From assembly GCA_964453645.1 (NCBI GenBank), contig CAYVRJ010000013.1, positions 1-53,198 of the forward strand: DNA of 53,198 nucleotides. The letters run 5' to 3'. Source of the DNA: CAYVRJ01 sp964453645 (lineage in GTDB: Bacteria; Bacillota; Clostridia; Christensenellales; JAWKQI01). Numbering within the stretch: the stretch's first letter is position 1; each line of letters opens with the position of its first letter. This document shows positions 8,045-15,360 of the stretch, piece after piece. Made by a program: the position numbers and the translations under genes. The notes under the pieces were generated by a model, which saw nothing but the letters and a program-made list of their open reading frames with translations, was not told the origin of the DNA and did no database searches.

Positions 8045-9340
8045 ATGAACAACAATAAACAATATAAATTTGAAACACAACAACTCCACGCAGGGCAGGA
8101 AACCCCCGACAGCGCAACGGGCGCAAGAGCTGTGCCCATTTATGCAACCACATCCTATGTGTTTGACAACTGCGCACAGGCAAAGGCACGGTTCGACTTG
8201 TCGGAGGGGGGAAATATCTATACCAGGCTCATGAACCCCACGTCCGATGTGTTTGAAAAGCGTATAGCCGCATTAGAAGGAGGCGTGGGTGCCCTTGCAA
8301 CATCGTCAGGTGCCGCAGCGGTTGCATATGCGGTGCAAAACATCGCCAAGGCGGGAGACCACATCGTATCTGCCCAAACAATTTATGGCGGAACATACAA
8401 CTTGTTTGCAAACACGTTGGTGGAGTTTGGCATTGAGACCACGTTTGTAGACGGGAGCGAAATTTCTAATTTTGCCAATGCCATTCGGGCAAATACGAAA
8501 GCAATCTTTATTGAAAGTTTGGGCAACCCAAATTCTTCGGTCATCGACATCAGTGCTGTTGCTAAAGTTGCCCACGACAACGGCATTCCCCTCATCGTAG
8601 ACAACACCTTTGCAACCCCATACCTGCTTCGTCCCATTGAACACGGGGCAGACATTGTGGTGCACTCTGCAACAAAGTTTATCGGCGGACACGGCACGGT
8701 GATTGGCGGTGTGATTGTGGACAGCGGAAAGTTCGATTGGGCACAAAACGATAAATTCCCGGGATTATCCCAGCCAAACCCCAGCTATCACGGGGTGGTA
8801 TTCACCCAGGCAGTGGGTAATTTGGCATACATCATTAAGGTGAGAACCACCATCATGAGAGATACGGGTTCCACCATCAGCCCCTTCCACTCCTTTTTAT
8901 TCTTACAGGGATTGGAAACTCTGTCCCTTCGGGTGGAGAGACATGTGGAAAACGCACTCAAGGTGGTTGAATTTTTAAAGAACCATCCTCAGGTGGAAAA
9001 GGTGAACCATCCCTCCCTCAGTGATCACCCGGATCATGAGTTGTATCAGAAATATTTCCCCAAAGGTGCGGGTTCCATCTTTACCTTTGAAATTAAGGGA
9101 GATGGTGAGACTGCAAAGAGATTTATCGATCATTTGGAGATATTCTCCCTGCTGGCCAATGTGGCCGACGTGAAGTCTCTGGCCATCCACCCCGCTTCCA
9201 CCACCCATTCCCAGATGAACGAAGAAGAGCTTGCCGCATCGGGCATCCGACCAAATTCAATTCGTCTATCTATCGGTACGGAGCATATAGATGATATTAT
9301 AGCCGATCTGAACCTTGGTCTGTCGGCAGCGAAAGGATGA
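8045..9340 (+). CDS. metY: O-acetylhomoserine sulfhydrylase (homocysteine synthase)
   Basis: This PLP enzyme of the Cys/Met-metabolism family (431 residues) makes homocysteine from O-acetylhomoserine and sulfide. The start FETQQLHAGQ, the TRLMNPTSDVFEKRIAALEGG segment and HSATKFIGGHG with the PLP lysine at about K211 are diagnostic. The length of about 430 residues fits MetY rather than the shorter cystathionine lyases and synthases. The ATG at 8045 has AAAGGA at 8032-8037. It is followed after 4 nt by cysK. The acetyl-type MetA encoded in the same operon would supply its substrate. Confidence 0.93.
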   Translation: MNNNKQYKFETQQLHAGQETPDSATGARAVPIYATTSYVFDNCAQAKARFDLSEGGNIYTRLMNPTSDVFEKRIAALEGGVGALATSSGAAAVAYAVQNIAKAGDHIVSAQTIYGGTYNLFANTLVEFGIETTFVDGSEISNFANAIRANTKAIFIESLGNPNSSVIDISAVAKVAHDNGIPLIVDNTFATPYLLRPIEHGADIVVHSATKFIGGHGTVIGGVIVDSGKFDWAQNDKFPGLSQPNPSYHGVVFTQAVGNLAYIIKVRTTIMRDTGSTISPFHSFLFLQGLETLSLRVERHVENALKVVEFLKNHPQVEKVNHPSLSDHPDHELYQKYFPKGAGSIFTFEIKGDGETAKRFIDHLEIFSLLANVADVKSLAIHPASTTHSQMNEEELAASGIRPNSIRLSIGTEHIDDIIADLNLGLSAAKG

Positions 9341-9344
9341 GATC

Positions 9345-10271
9345 ATGGGTATTTATAAATCTGTAACGGAGTTAATCGGGAAAACCCCCATATTAGAGCT
9401 TGCTAATTATCAAGAAAAGCATCAGTTAAAATCCAAGATACTAGCTAAGCTGGAGTATTACAACCCAGCGGGCAGTGTGAAGGATCGCATTGCATGGGCT
9501 ATGATTGACAATGCAGTTAAGCAGGGGTTAATCACAAAAGACACCGTCATCATCGAGCCAACCAGCGGCAACACGGGCATTGGCCTTGCCAGCATAGCGG
9601 CATCCAAGGGGTATCGAATTATTCTCACCATGCCCGAAACCATGAGCGTAGAGCGCAGAAACCTGCTGCGTGCCTATGGTGCAGAGATTGTACTCACAGA
9701 CGGATCTCTGGGTATGAAGGGTGCGATTGCCAAGGCGGAGGAGCTGACTGCCAGCACAAAAAACAGCTTTATGCCCAGCCAATTTACTAACCCCGCAAAT
9801 CCGGAGAAACACTATGCCACCACTGGCCCTGAAATTTGGGAGGATACCAACGGTGCAGTGGATATCTTGGTGGCAGGCGTGGGCACAGGGGGAACCATAT
9901 CGGGCATTGGCCGGTATTTAAAGGAGAAAAACCCCAACATAACCGTGGTTGCGGTGGAGCCGGAAAACTCCCCCGTGCTCTCCAAGGGTACGGCAGGGGC
10001 ACACAAGATACAGGGCATTGGAGCAGGATTTGTTCCGGAGACTTTAAATACAAAGATTTACGATGAAGTCATTCCCGTGTCCAACGAATCGGCTTTTGAA
10101 ACGGGCAGGGAAATCGCAAGGCTGGAGGGTGTGCTGGTGGGCATATCTTCGGGTGCAGCTGTATTTGCGGCAACAGCCGTTGCAAGGCGGCAGGGCGGAA
10201 AAAATATTGTGGTCATCCTCCCCGATACCGGGGAGCGGTATTTATCCACACCCATGTTTGAGGATGAATAG
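9345..10271 (+). CDS. cysK: cysteine synthase A (O-acetylserine sulfhydrylase)
   Basis: The 308-residue enzyme converts O-acetylserine and sulfide to cysteine. Lys46 in PAGSVKDR binds PLP, TSGNTG is the substrate loop and GTGGT binds the cofactor phosphate. I use the ATG at 9345 because AAAGGA at 9332-9337 gives 7-nt spacing; upstream frame extension runs into metY. In Bacillus, CysK also acts as co-repressor partner of CymR, and here cysK is co-located with an Rrf2 regulator. It is 1 nt from cysE. Confidence 0.95.
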   Translation: MGIYKSVTELIGKTPILELANYQEKHQLKSKILAKLEYYNPAGSVKDRIAWAMIDNAVKQGLITKDTVIIEPTSGNTGIGLASIAASKGYRIILTMPETMSVERRNLLRAYGAEIVLTDGSLGMKGAIAKAEELTASTKNSFMPSQFTNPANPEKHYATTGPEIWEDTNGAVDILVAGVGTGGTISGIGRYLKEKNPNITVVAVEPENSPVLSKGTAGAHKIQGIGAGFVPETLNTKIYDEVIPVSNESAFETGREIARLEGVLVGISSGAAVFAATAVARRQGGKNIVVILPDTGERYLSTPMFEDE

Positions 10272-10272
10272 T

Positions 10273-10992
10273 ATGCAGTTTCCAAATCAGTCAGTGATTA
10301 TTAAAATCGTAGATAAGTTGCGAGGCGTAACCTTCCCCGACCACTTCGGCACAGGGGAAGAGGATGTGTTGGAGCACTTGCGCATCGATCTCATGCGGCA
10401 GATCGAACGCTCCATAGGCGGAGACGGGCAGATGGCACGAGACATAACCAGCAGGTTTTTGAATCAGTTGGATGAAGTGCGGGGTAAGCTCATGCGGGAT
10501 GCCCGTGCGGGTTTCGACGGAGACCCAGCGGCCAACAGCGTGGACGAGATTATCCTCTCCTATCCCGGCATGTTTGCCGTGTTTGTATATCGATTCGCCC
10601 ACATTTTATACGACGAGAAGGTGCCCTTTATGCCCCGAATGATGACTGAGTACGCCCACGGCCAGACGGGGATCGACATCAACCCCGGGGCTGAAATCGG
10701 GGAGAACTTTTTTATCGACCACGGCACAGGGGTGGTCATTGGGGAGACGTGTGTCATTGGAAACAACGTGAAGTTGTATCAAGGGGTCACCCTTGGGGCA
10801 CTGTCCACCCGGGGGGGCCAAAAGCTCAGCGGCGTGCGCCGCCACCCCACCATTGAAAACAACGTCACCATCTATGCGGGCACCACCATTTTGGGTGGCA
10901 ATACCGTCATCGGTGCAAACTCTGTCATTGGGGGTAACGCTTTCATTTGTGAATCGGTACCGCCCAACACAAAGGTCGTGACAAACAAGTAA
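10273..10992 (+). CDS. cysE: serine O-acetyltransferase
   Basis: The 239-residue protein makes O-acetylserine from serine and acetyl-CoA, feeding CysK. An N-terminal helical part (1-110) precedes the left-handed beta-helix of hexapeptide repeats (IDINPGAEIGENFFIDHGTG, VVIGETCVIGNNVKLYQGVT, TIYAGTTILGGNTVIGANSV). The catalytic-site DHGTGVVIGET is intact. Its C terminus (PPNTKVVTNK) is shorter than in E. coli CysE and lacks the terminal isoleucine that docks into CysK. ATG at 10273 is 1 nt after the cysK stop, so translation is probably coupled. Confidence 0.92.
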   Translation: MQFPNQSVIIKIVDKLRGVTFPDHFGTGEEDVLEHLRIDLMRQIERSIGGDGQMARDITSRFLNQLDEVRGKLMRDARAGFDGDPAANSVDEIILSYPGMFAVFVYRFAHILYDEKVPFMPRMMTEYAHGQTGIDINPGAEIGENFFIDHGTGVVIGETCVIGNNVKLYQGVTLGALSTRGGQKLSGVRRHPTIENNVTIYAGTTILGGNTVIGANSVIGGNAFICESVPPNTKVVTNK

Positions 10993-11008
10993 AACCGGAG
11001 GAACACTT

Positions 11009-11935
11009 ATGCCAATCAACATACATAAGGATTTACCAGCCTATAAATCCCTGTCCGACGAGGGTATATTCGTGATGACGGAGGAGAGGGCCACAACCCA
11101 AGACATACGCCCCCTTCGCCTGGCCATCCTCAACATTATGCCCGCCAAAATAGAAACGGAGACCCAGCTCTTAAGGCTTTTGGGCAACTCCCCCCTGCAA
11201 GCGGAGATTATGCTCATTCATCCCAAGACCCACACGTCAAAAAATACGTCCTCGGAGCATCTCAAGACGTTTTACACAACCTTTGATCAGATTTCCCACT
11301 CCAAGTTGGACGGGCTAATCATCACAGGGGCACCCATTGAAAAGATTGAGTTTGAACAGGTGGATTACTGGGACGAGCTGATAGAGATTATGGAGTGGAG
11401 CAAGAAAAATGTGTATTCCACCCTGCACATCTGCTGGGGGGCACAGGCGGGGCTTTACTATCACTATGGGATTAAGAAGTATCCGTTGAAAGAGAAGATG
11501 TTTGGGGTATTTCCCCACAGGGCACTAAACAAGACGTTTCAGTTGACCCGGGGGTTTGACGATGTGTTTTACGTGCCTCATTCACGGCACACGGAAATTA
11601 AGCGGGAAGATATTTTAAGGGACGATCGGTTAAAGCTGATCAGTGAATCGGACGAAGCAGGGGTGTATATTGTAACGGCCAAACACGGCAGGCAGGTGTT
11701 TGTGACGGGGCATTCGGAGTATGACCCGCTGACCCTCAAGGGGGAGTACGACCGGGATGTTGCAAAGGGATTACCCATACAGGTGCCCTGCAATTACTAT
11801 CCGGGTGATGACCCGACAAGGGAGCCGATTGTGCGTTGGCGTGGACATGCCAACCTGTTGTTTTCCAACTGGCTCAACTACTACGTCTACCAGCAGACGC
11901 CGTACATGTATTCCCAGATCGACGAGGAGATGTAG
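11009..11935 (+). CDS. metA: homoserine O-acyltransferase (MetA), predicted acetyl-CoA specific
   Basis: MetA (308 residues) activates homoserine for methionine synthesis. The catalytic triad is present at canonical positions: Cys142 (ICWG), His235 and Glu237 (GHSEY). Residue 111 is glutamate (TGAPIEKI). In this family Glu111 favours acetyl-CoA and Gly111 succinyl-CoA, so despite the usual succinyltransferase name it should make O-acetylhomoserine, the substrate of MetY in the same operon. GGAGG precedes the ATG. The gene ends 16 nt before a palindromic repeat cluster that includes a 15-bp perfect hairpin. Confidence 0.93.
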   Translation: MPINIHKDLPAYKSLSDEGIFVMTEERATTQDIRPLRLAILNIMPAKIETETQLLRLLGNSPLQAEIMLIHPKTHTSKNTSSEHLKTFYTTFDQISHSKLDGLIITGAPIEKIEFEQVDYWDELIEIMEWSKKNVYSTLHICWGAQAGLYYHYGIKKYPLKEKMFGVFPHRALNKTFQLTRGFDDVFYVPHSRHTEIKREDILRDDRLKLISESDEAGVYIVTAKHGRQVFVTGHSEYDPLTLKGEYDRDVAKGLPIQVPCNYYPGDDPTREPIVRWRGHANLLFSNWLNYYVYQQTPYMYSQIDEEM

Positions 11936-11951
11936 GGAGATTCGTTTTTTA

Positions 11952-12175
11952 TTGGGGTTCCACCCCAAACCCCGCCAAAGGGTATTTTTAAAAAAATACC
12001 CTTTGGAAACCCAAAAACTTTTTATCGCAAAGCTAACGCTTTGCTAAGGCTAAATATAACAAAAAAAATCTTAGCAAAAGCGATAGCTTTTGCGTAGTGA
12101 GGGGTCAAGGGGGAATTATTCCCCCTTGCGGGTGTGGGCGGAGCCCACGAAAACGGGTTTGGGGTGGAACCCCAA
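11952..12175. repeat. palindromic repeat cluster with inverted ends between metA and the flavoprotein gene
   Basis: Six hairpins lie in tandem: TTGGGGT/ACCCCAA (11952-11968), a perfect 15-bp CCAAAGGGTATTTTT arm pair (11975-12006), GCAAAGC/GCTTTGC (12027-12044), GCAAAAGC/GCTTTTGC (12074-12093), a 10-bp CAAGGGGGAA stem (12106-12128) and GTGGGC/GCCCAC (12134-12148). The right end (12154-12175) is the inverted copy of the left end: the shared core is TTGGGGTTCCACCCCAAACC. Each end starts 9-16 nt after the stop codon of its neighbour gene. Positions 11952-12043 recur, about 89% identical, inverted at 45487-45578. It probably also terminates both convergent transcripts. Confidence 0.85.
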
Positions 12176-12184
12176 GAAAAATAT

Positions 12185-14293
12185 TTACCGCAGCATCTGT
12201 GCGACATCTAGGGGCAGATCGTTTACCACTGAGCCGTTGGGGTTGAACACAAGACACTCCTCCAGCTTCAGCGCCGCATTTGCCCCCTCGTTCACCGCAC
12301 TGTGCAAATTCCTAGGCTTGATGGAATCCCCAACGTTCACCGCAGAAATCCCCTGTGCTCGAAGTTCCTTGAAGAAAGCGTCGTTGGATCGGGTGTGACA
12401 CGTCACAACATCGTCAATTTGCAGCTCACGCTTGTTGAAATTCTTGTCCATCACCACCGCAACACCATCACCCACGGAATAAACCGTAGAATTTGTAATC
12501 ACTTCAACTGGGTATTTGAAGGGCTTGCTGTCAAGTGCCTCGGCATCGGTTTGGGCAAAACGCTTGCGCAACACATACATATGTATCACTTCCACCTTCT
12601 CACCCAACTCACGATTTTCCGTTACAATGCTCACCTGCTTGCCGATGGAAGCTAGGTATGCAGCAGTGTCAATTACGGGATATCCGTCCCCCCACAGCAA
12701 AACTTTTTCCCCTAATTTCTTGGGCGAACGATCTTTGGGGTGATATTCACAGTTCACCTTGGGGCAGGCGATCACTTGCTCGAAGGGTATGATGTTCTCT
12801 TGCCCAATGCAGTCGGGGGTATAGGAAGAGGCACCGGTGGCAGTAATCGTTAAATCAAACTCCTTCAATTGATCGACACTTGGAGTACAGTTCATCTTTA
12901 CTTCAATGTCAAGCTTGGCAATCTGTCGGCGTATCCAATCGGCATACCACTTCATCTTTTCCTTGCCGGGTGCCAAACAACACCCCAGGATGGCACCGCC
13001 AAGCTCACCCGTCTTTTCAAACAACGTAACCGTATGCCCTCGTGTGGCTGCAATACGTGCTGCTTCCATGCCCGCAGGGCCTCCCCCCACAATGGCAAGG
13101 CGCAGGGGAGTGTCCGTTTTCTTAAGCTGGCTAAAGGCAATATTTCCGCAAGCGGGGTTGATGGCACAGGCGATTTCCTTTTTAGCCATCATGGATTCCT
13201 GCCAGCAGCCGGTGAGACAGGAAATGCACCGGCGAATCTCATCGGTCTTGCCGTTATACGCCTTAATCGCCCAATAGGGATCGGCTAACATTTGCCGGGA
13301 CAAACCCACCATGTCGGTTTTATTGTCGGCGAGCACTTTCTCACAAAAGTCGGGGTTGCGGAAGGTGTGGCTGTTGATGACGGGGATGGATACGTGCTTT
13401 TTAATTTCTTCGGAAGCGTACATGGTCCAACCCTCGGGGTAGTACATGGGGTCGAACCCTGCACCGGGGCTTTCCTGAATGCACTGGGAGAGATCCAGCG
13501 CCGCAACCCCTGCAAGTTCAAAGGCCTTGGCAACTTCCACACTTTCCATCAGTTCACGTCCACCTTCCACCCACTCGTCCACGGAATAGCGAACTAAAAT
13601 GGGGAAATCACGCCCACACTTTTGCTGTATGGAAGAAACAATGGCCAAGGGGAAGCGCATACGGTTTTCAAAGCTGCCGCCAAAGCGGTCGTTCCTGCGG
13701 TTCAGCAGGGGAGACATAAACTGGGAGATCAGGTAACCGTGGGCTGCGTGAAGTTCCACTCCGTCGAACCCCGCTTGCTGTACCCGCCATGCGGCTTCGG
13801 AAAATTTGTCCACCATATCGATGACCTCTTCGGTGGTCATTGCCCGAACGGGTTTACCCTTCTCCTGAGCATTTTCATAGACAATTTCGTGTCCGGCAGA
13901 CCAGGGCAGCTTGAGCACCATATCGTTGGTGGACATTGTGTTGTGCCGGGGAATGGCACACTGCCTGCCCGGATGCTGGAGCTGCACCACACATTTGCTG
14001 CCGTATTTGTGCATACTATCAGCCAACCGGGCCAACCCGGGAATATAGTTGTCTGCGTCGGCCACAAGGCAGGTGACGGTGGGTCTGCCCGTTTTAGAAT
14101 CGGGGGTGGTTGCTCCCACGATGATGAGGCCAACGCCACCCTTAGCCAGTTCGGAGTGGTGGTAGATGTCTCGTTCGCTCACCGAGCCGTCTGCATTGGA
14201 GGAGCTGATGTCTGTGGGCACATGGCACACCCGGTTGGGCACAGTCATGCTGCCAATTTGAATGGGCTTAAATAGGTTGGGATAGTGATTCAT
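12185..14293 (-). CDS. FMN/4Fe-4S/FAD NADH:flavin oxidoreductase (dienoyl-CoA reductase/BaiCD type)
   Basis: A 702-residue multidomain reductase. The N-terminal old-yellow-enzyme TIM barrel (1-350) has NRVCHVPTDI, QLQHPGRQ and the FDGVELHAAHGYLISQF active-site stretch. Four cysteines (C356, C359, C363, C376) form the iron-sulfur site. The C-terminal half is an FAD/NAD(P) domain (AIVGGGPAGMEAARIAA, WGDGYPVIDTAAYLA). Such enzymes reduce enoate-type double bonds, as in 2,4-dienoyl-CoA, 3-oxo-4-ene steroids or trimethylamine dehydrogenase relatives. The substrate is unknown. It is a single-gene unit with its own promoter at 14372-14400. Confidence 0.9.
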   Translation of the reverse strand: MNHYPNLFKPIQIGSMTVPNRVCHVPTDISSSNADGSVSERDIYHHSELAKGGVGLIIVGATTPDSKTGRPTVTCLVADADNYIPGLARLADSMHKYGSKCVVQLQHPGRQCAIPRHNTMSTNDMVLKLPWSAGHEIVYENAQEKGKPVRAMTTEEVIDMVDKFSEAAWRVQQAGFDGVELHAAHGYLISQFMSPLLNRRNDRFGGSFENRMRFPLAIVSSIQQKCGRDFPILVRYSVDEWVEGGRELMESVEVAKAFELAGVAALDLSQCIQESPGAGFDPMYYPEGWTMYASEEIKKHVSIPVINSHTFRNPDFCEKVLADNKTDMVGLSRQMLADPYWAIKAYNGKTDEIRRCISCLTGCWQESMMAKKEIACAINPACGNIAFSQLKKTDTPLRLAIVGGGPAGMEAARIAATRGHTVTLFEKTGELGGAILGCCLAPGKEKMKWYADWIRRQIAKLDIEVKMNCTPSVDQLKEFDLTITATGASSYTPDCIGQENIIPFEQVIACPKVNCEYHPKDRSPKKLGEKVLLWGDGYPVIDTAAYLASIGKQVSIVTENRELGEKVEVIHMYVLRKRFAQTDAEALDSKPFKYPVEVITNSTVYSVGDGVAVVMDKNFNKRELQIDDVVTCHTRSNDAFFKELRAQGISAVNVGDSIKPRNLHSAVNEGANAALKLEECLVFNPNGSVVNDLPLDVAQMLR

Positions 14294-14371
14294 GAAAATA
14301 TACCTCGTTTGCTGATTCTATTTATTTTAAAATTGTAAATGATTTAAAAGTTATAAAAAAATACTATTTTA

Positions 14372-14400
14372 AAGATAAACAAAAAAAGAAACCTTGTCAA
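14372..14400 (-). promoter_or_regulatory. promoter of the flavin oxidoreductase gene
   Basis: On the minus strand TTGACA (14400-14395), 17 nt, then TATCTT (14377-14372). The -35 is perfect and the -10 matches at four of six positions. Confidence 0.55.
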
Positions 14401-14536
14401 CAGAGAAAGGAGTTAAAATTCAATTGAGTTTGTGTTATACTTTTTCAAGTATTTGCGGATTCTTCATACAATCTCCACAAACTTAGGTTAAAATAAAAAA
14501 TATTTGAAAAAGAAATCAATCAATCGAGGGATGGAT

Positions 14537-15052
14537 ATGAAAAAAATATGTATTGTTGGGTTGCTCCTGGCCGTACTGCTGTTCGTAACGGGATGTACAG
14601 TTTCAGCCCTTTCGCCAGAACCAAAAGAAGTTGTTGAATCGGAAAAAGAGGAAGTTTTAAAATCTCAAAAACCGGAAGTGAATAATTCTTTGAATCCGGA
14701 TGAAGAGGTGCTCACCATTAGAACGGAACTGGAGTCCAGCAGCTATCCCCAACTGACGGTTGTCAAAGATAAACCCGTTCGATGGATCATTCAAGCCGAT
14801 GCAAAGAATTTAAACGGTTGCAATGACGAAATTGTCATGGAGGCATTTGGCGTTCTAAAGGTTTTGGAAGAGGGAGAAAATATCATTGAGTTTACTCCAA
14901 AAGAATTGGGTGTGTTCGACTACTCCTGCTGGATGGGTATGTTAGATAGTACAGTCACCGTAGTGGCAGATGAGAGCGAATATGAGCCGCCAAAAACCGG
15001 TGGGTTTCCCAAAAGAACGTTAAAACCGGGTTCACCCTGCTGCGGCGGATGA
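14537..15052 (+). CDS. cupredoxin-domain lipoprotein, probable copper handling
   Basis: The product has a lipoprotein signal (MKKICIVGLLLA, lipobox FVTGC, Cys about residue 20), a charged linker and one beta-sandwich domain (about residues 65-145) with LTVVKDKPVRWII, NGCNDEIV, IEFTPKELGVFDYSCWMGM. This pattern matches the cupredoxin-like domain usually found at the end of TauE/SafE-type copper-associated membrane proteins in Firmicutes. Here it stands alone. The tail ends with a CCGG metal-binding-like sequence. I chose the ATG at 14537 because GAGG at 14526-14529 gives about 7 nt spacing. It is co-directional with the CopZ-like gene 23 nt later. Confidence 0.75.
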   Translation: MKKICIVGLLLAVLLFVTGCTVSALSPEPKEVVESEKEEVLKSQKPEVNNSLNPDEEVLTIRTELESSSYPQLTVVKDKPVRWIIQADAKNLNGCNDEIVMEAFGVLKVLEEGENIIEFTPKELGVFDYSCWMGMLDSTVTVVADESEYEPPKTGGFPKRTLKPGSPCCGG

Positions 15053-15075
15053 GATGATGAGATAAGGAGAATGAA

Positions 15076-15276
15076 ATGCAAACAACACTACATGTAGAAG
15101 GAATGTCTTGTTCCCACTGCGAGAGCAGTATTAAAGAAACACTCTCTGCCCTTGAGGGAGTGAAAGAAGTGGCCGTAGATTTAAAGGACAAGACTGTGAC
15201 TGTGGTTCACAGCGATATTGTAGCCATAGACCTGTTGAAAAAAGAGATAGAAGACATCGGTTACGACGTGATATAA
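15076..15276 (+). CDS. CopZ-like heavy-metal-associated (HMA) domain protein
   Basis: A 66-residue single HMA domain with GMSCSHC (Cys12 and Cys15), the Cu(I) site of copper chaperones. The length and ferredoxin-like beta-alpha-beta pattern are standard (HVEGMSCSHCESSIKETL, VKEVAVDLKDKTVTV, EIEDIGYDV). AAGGAG lies 6 nt before the ATG. It follows the cupredoxin lipoprotein and ends before a strong terminator, so the two form a small metal-handling unit. A P-type copper ATPase is not in the window. Confidence 0.9.
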   Translation: MQTTLHVEGMSCSHCESSIKETLSALEGVKEVAVDLKDKTVTVVHSDIVAIDLLKKEIEDIGYDVI

Positions 15277-15306
15277 ACGATACTATCGCCTTCATAATAA
15301 CCAATA

Positions 15307-15346
15307 GCAAAACCCCCGATTGTAGTAAAAAAACGGGGGTTTTTGC
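15307..15346. terminator. strong bidirectional terminator
   Basis: GCAAAACCCCCG (15307-15318) pairs with CGGGGGTTTTTGC (15334-15346). The A and T tracts serve both the CopZ-like gene and the convergent chemoreceptor gene. Confidence 0.9.
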
Positions 15347-15360
15347 TTGGCTTTTATATA

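Noticed and set aside
10993..11008. SAM riboswitch before metA
   Set aside because: The gap to cysE is only 16 nt, enough for a ribosome site and nothing more.
13622..14275. 217-codon open frame opposite the flavin oxidoreductase gene
   Set aside because: It is an antisense shadow of a clearly coding 702-codon gene and has no recognisable domain or ribosome site.
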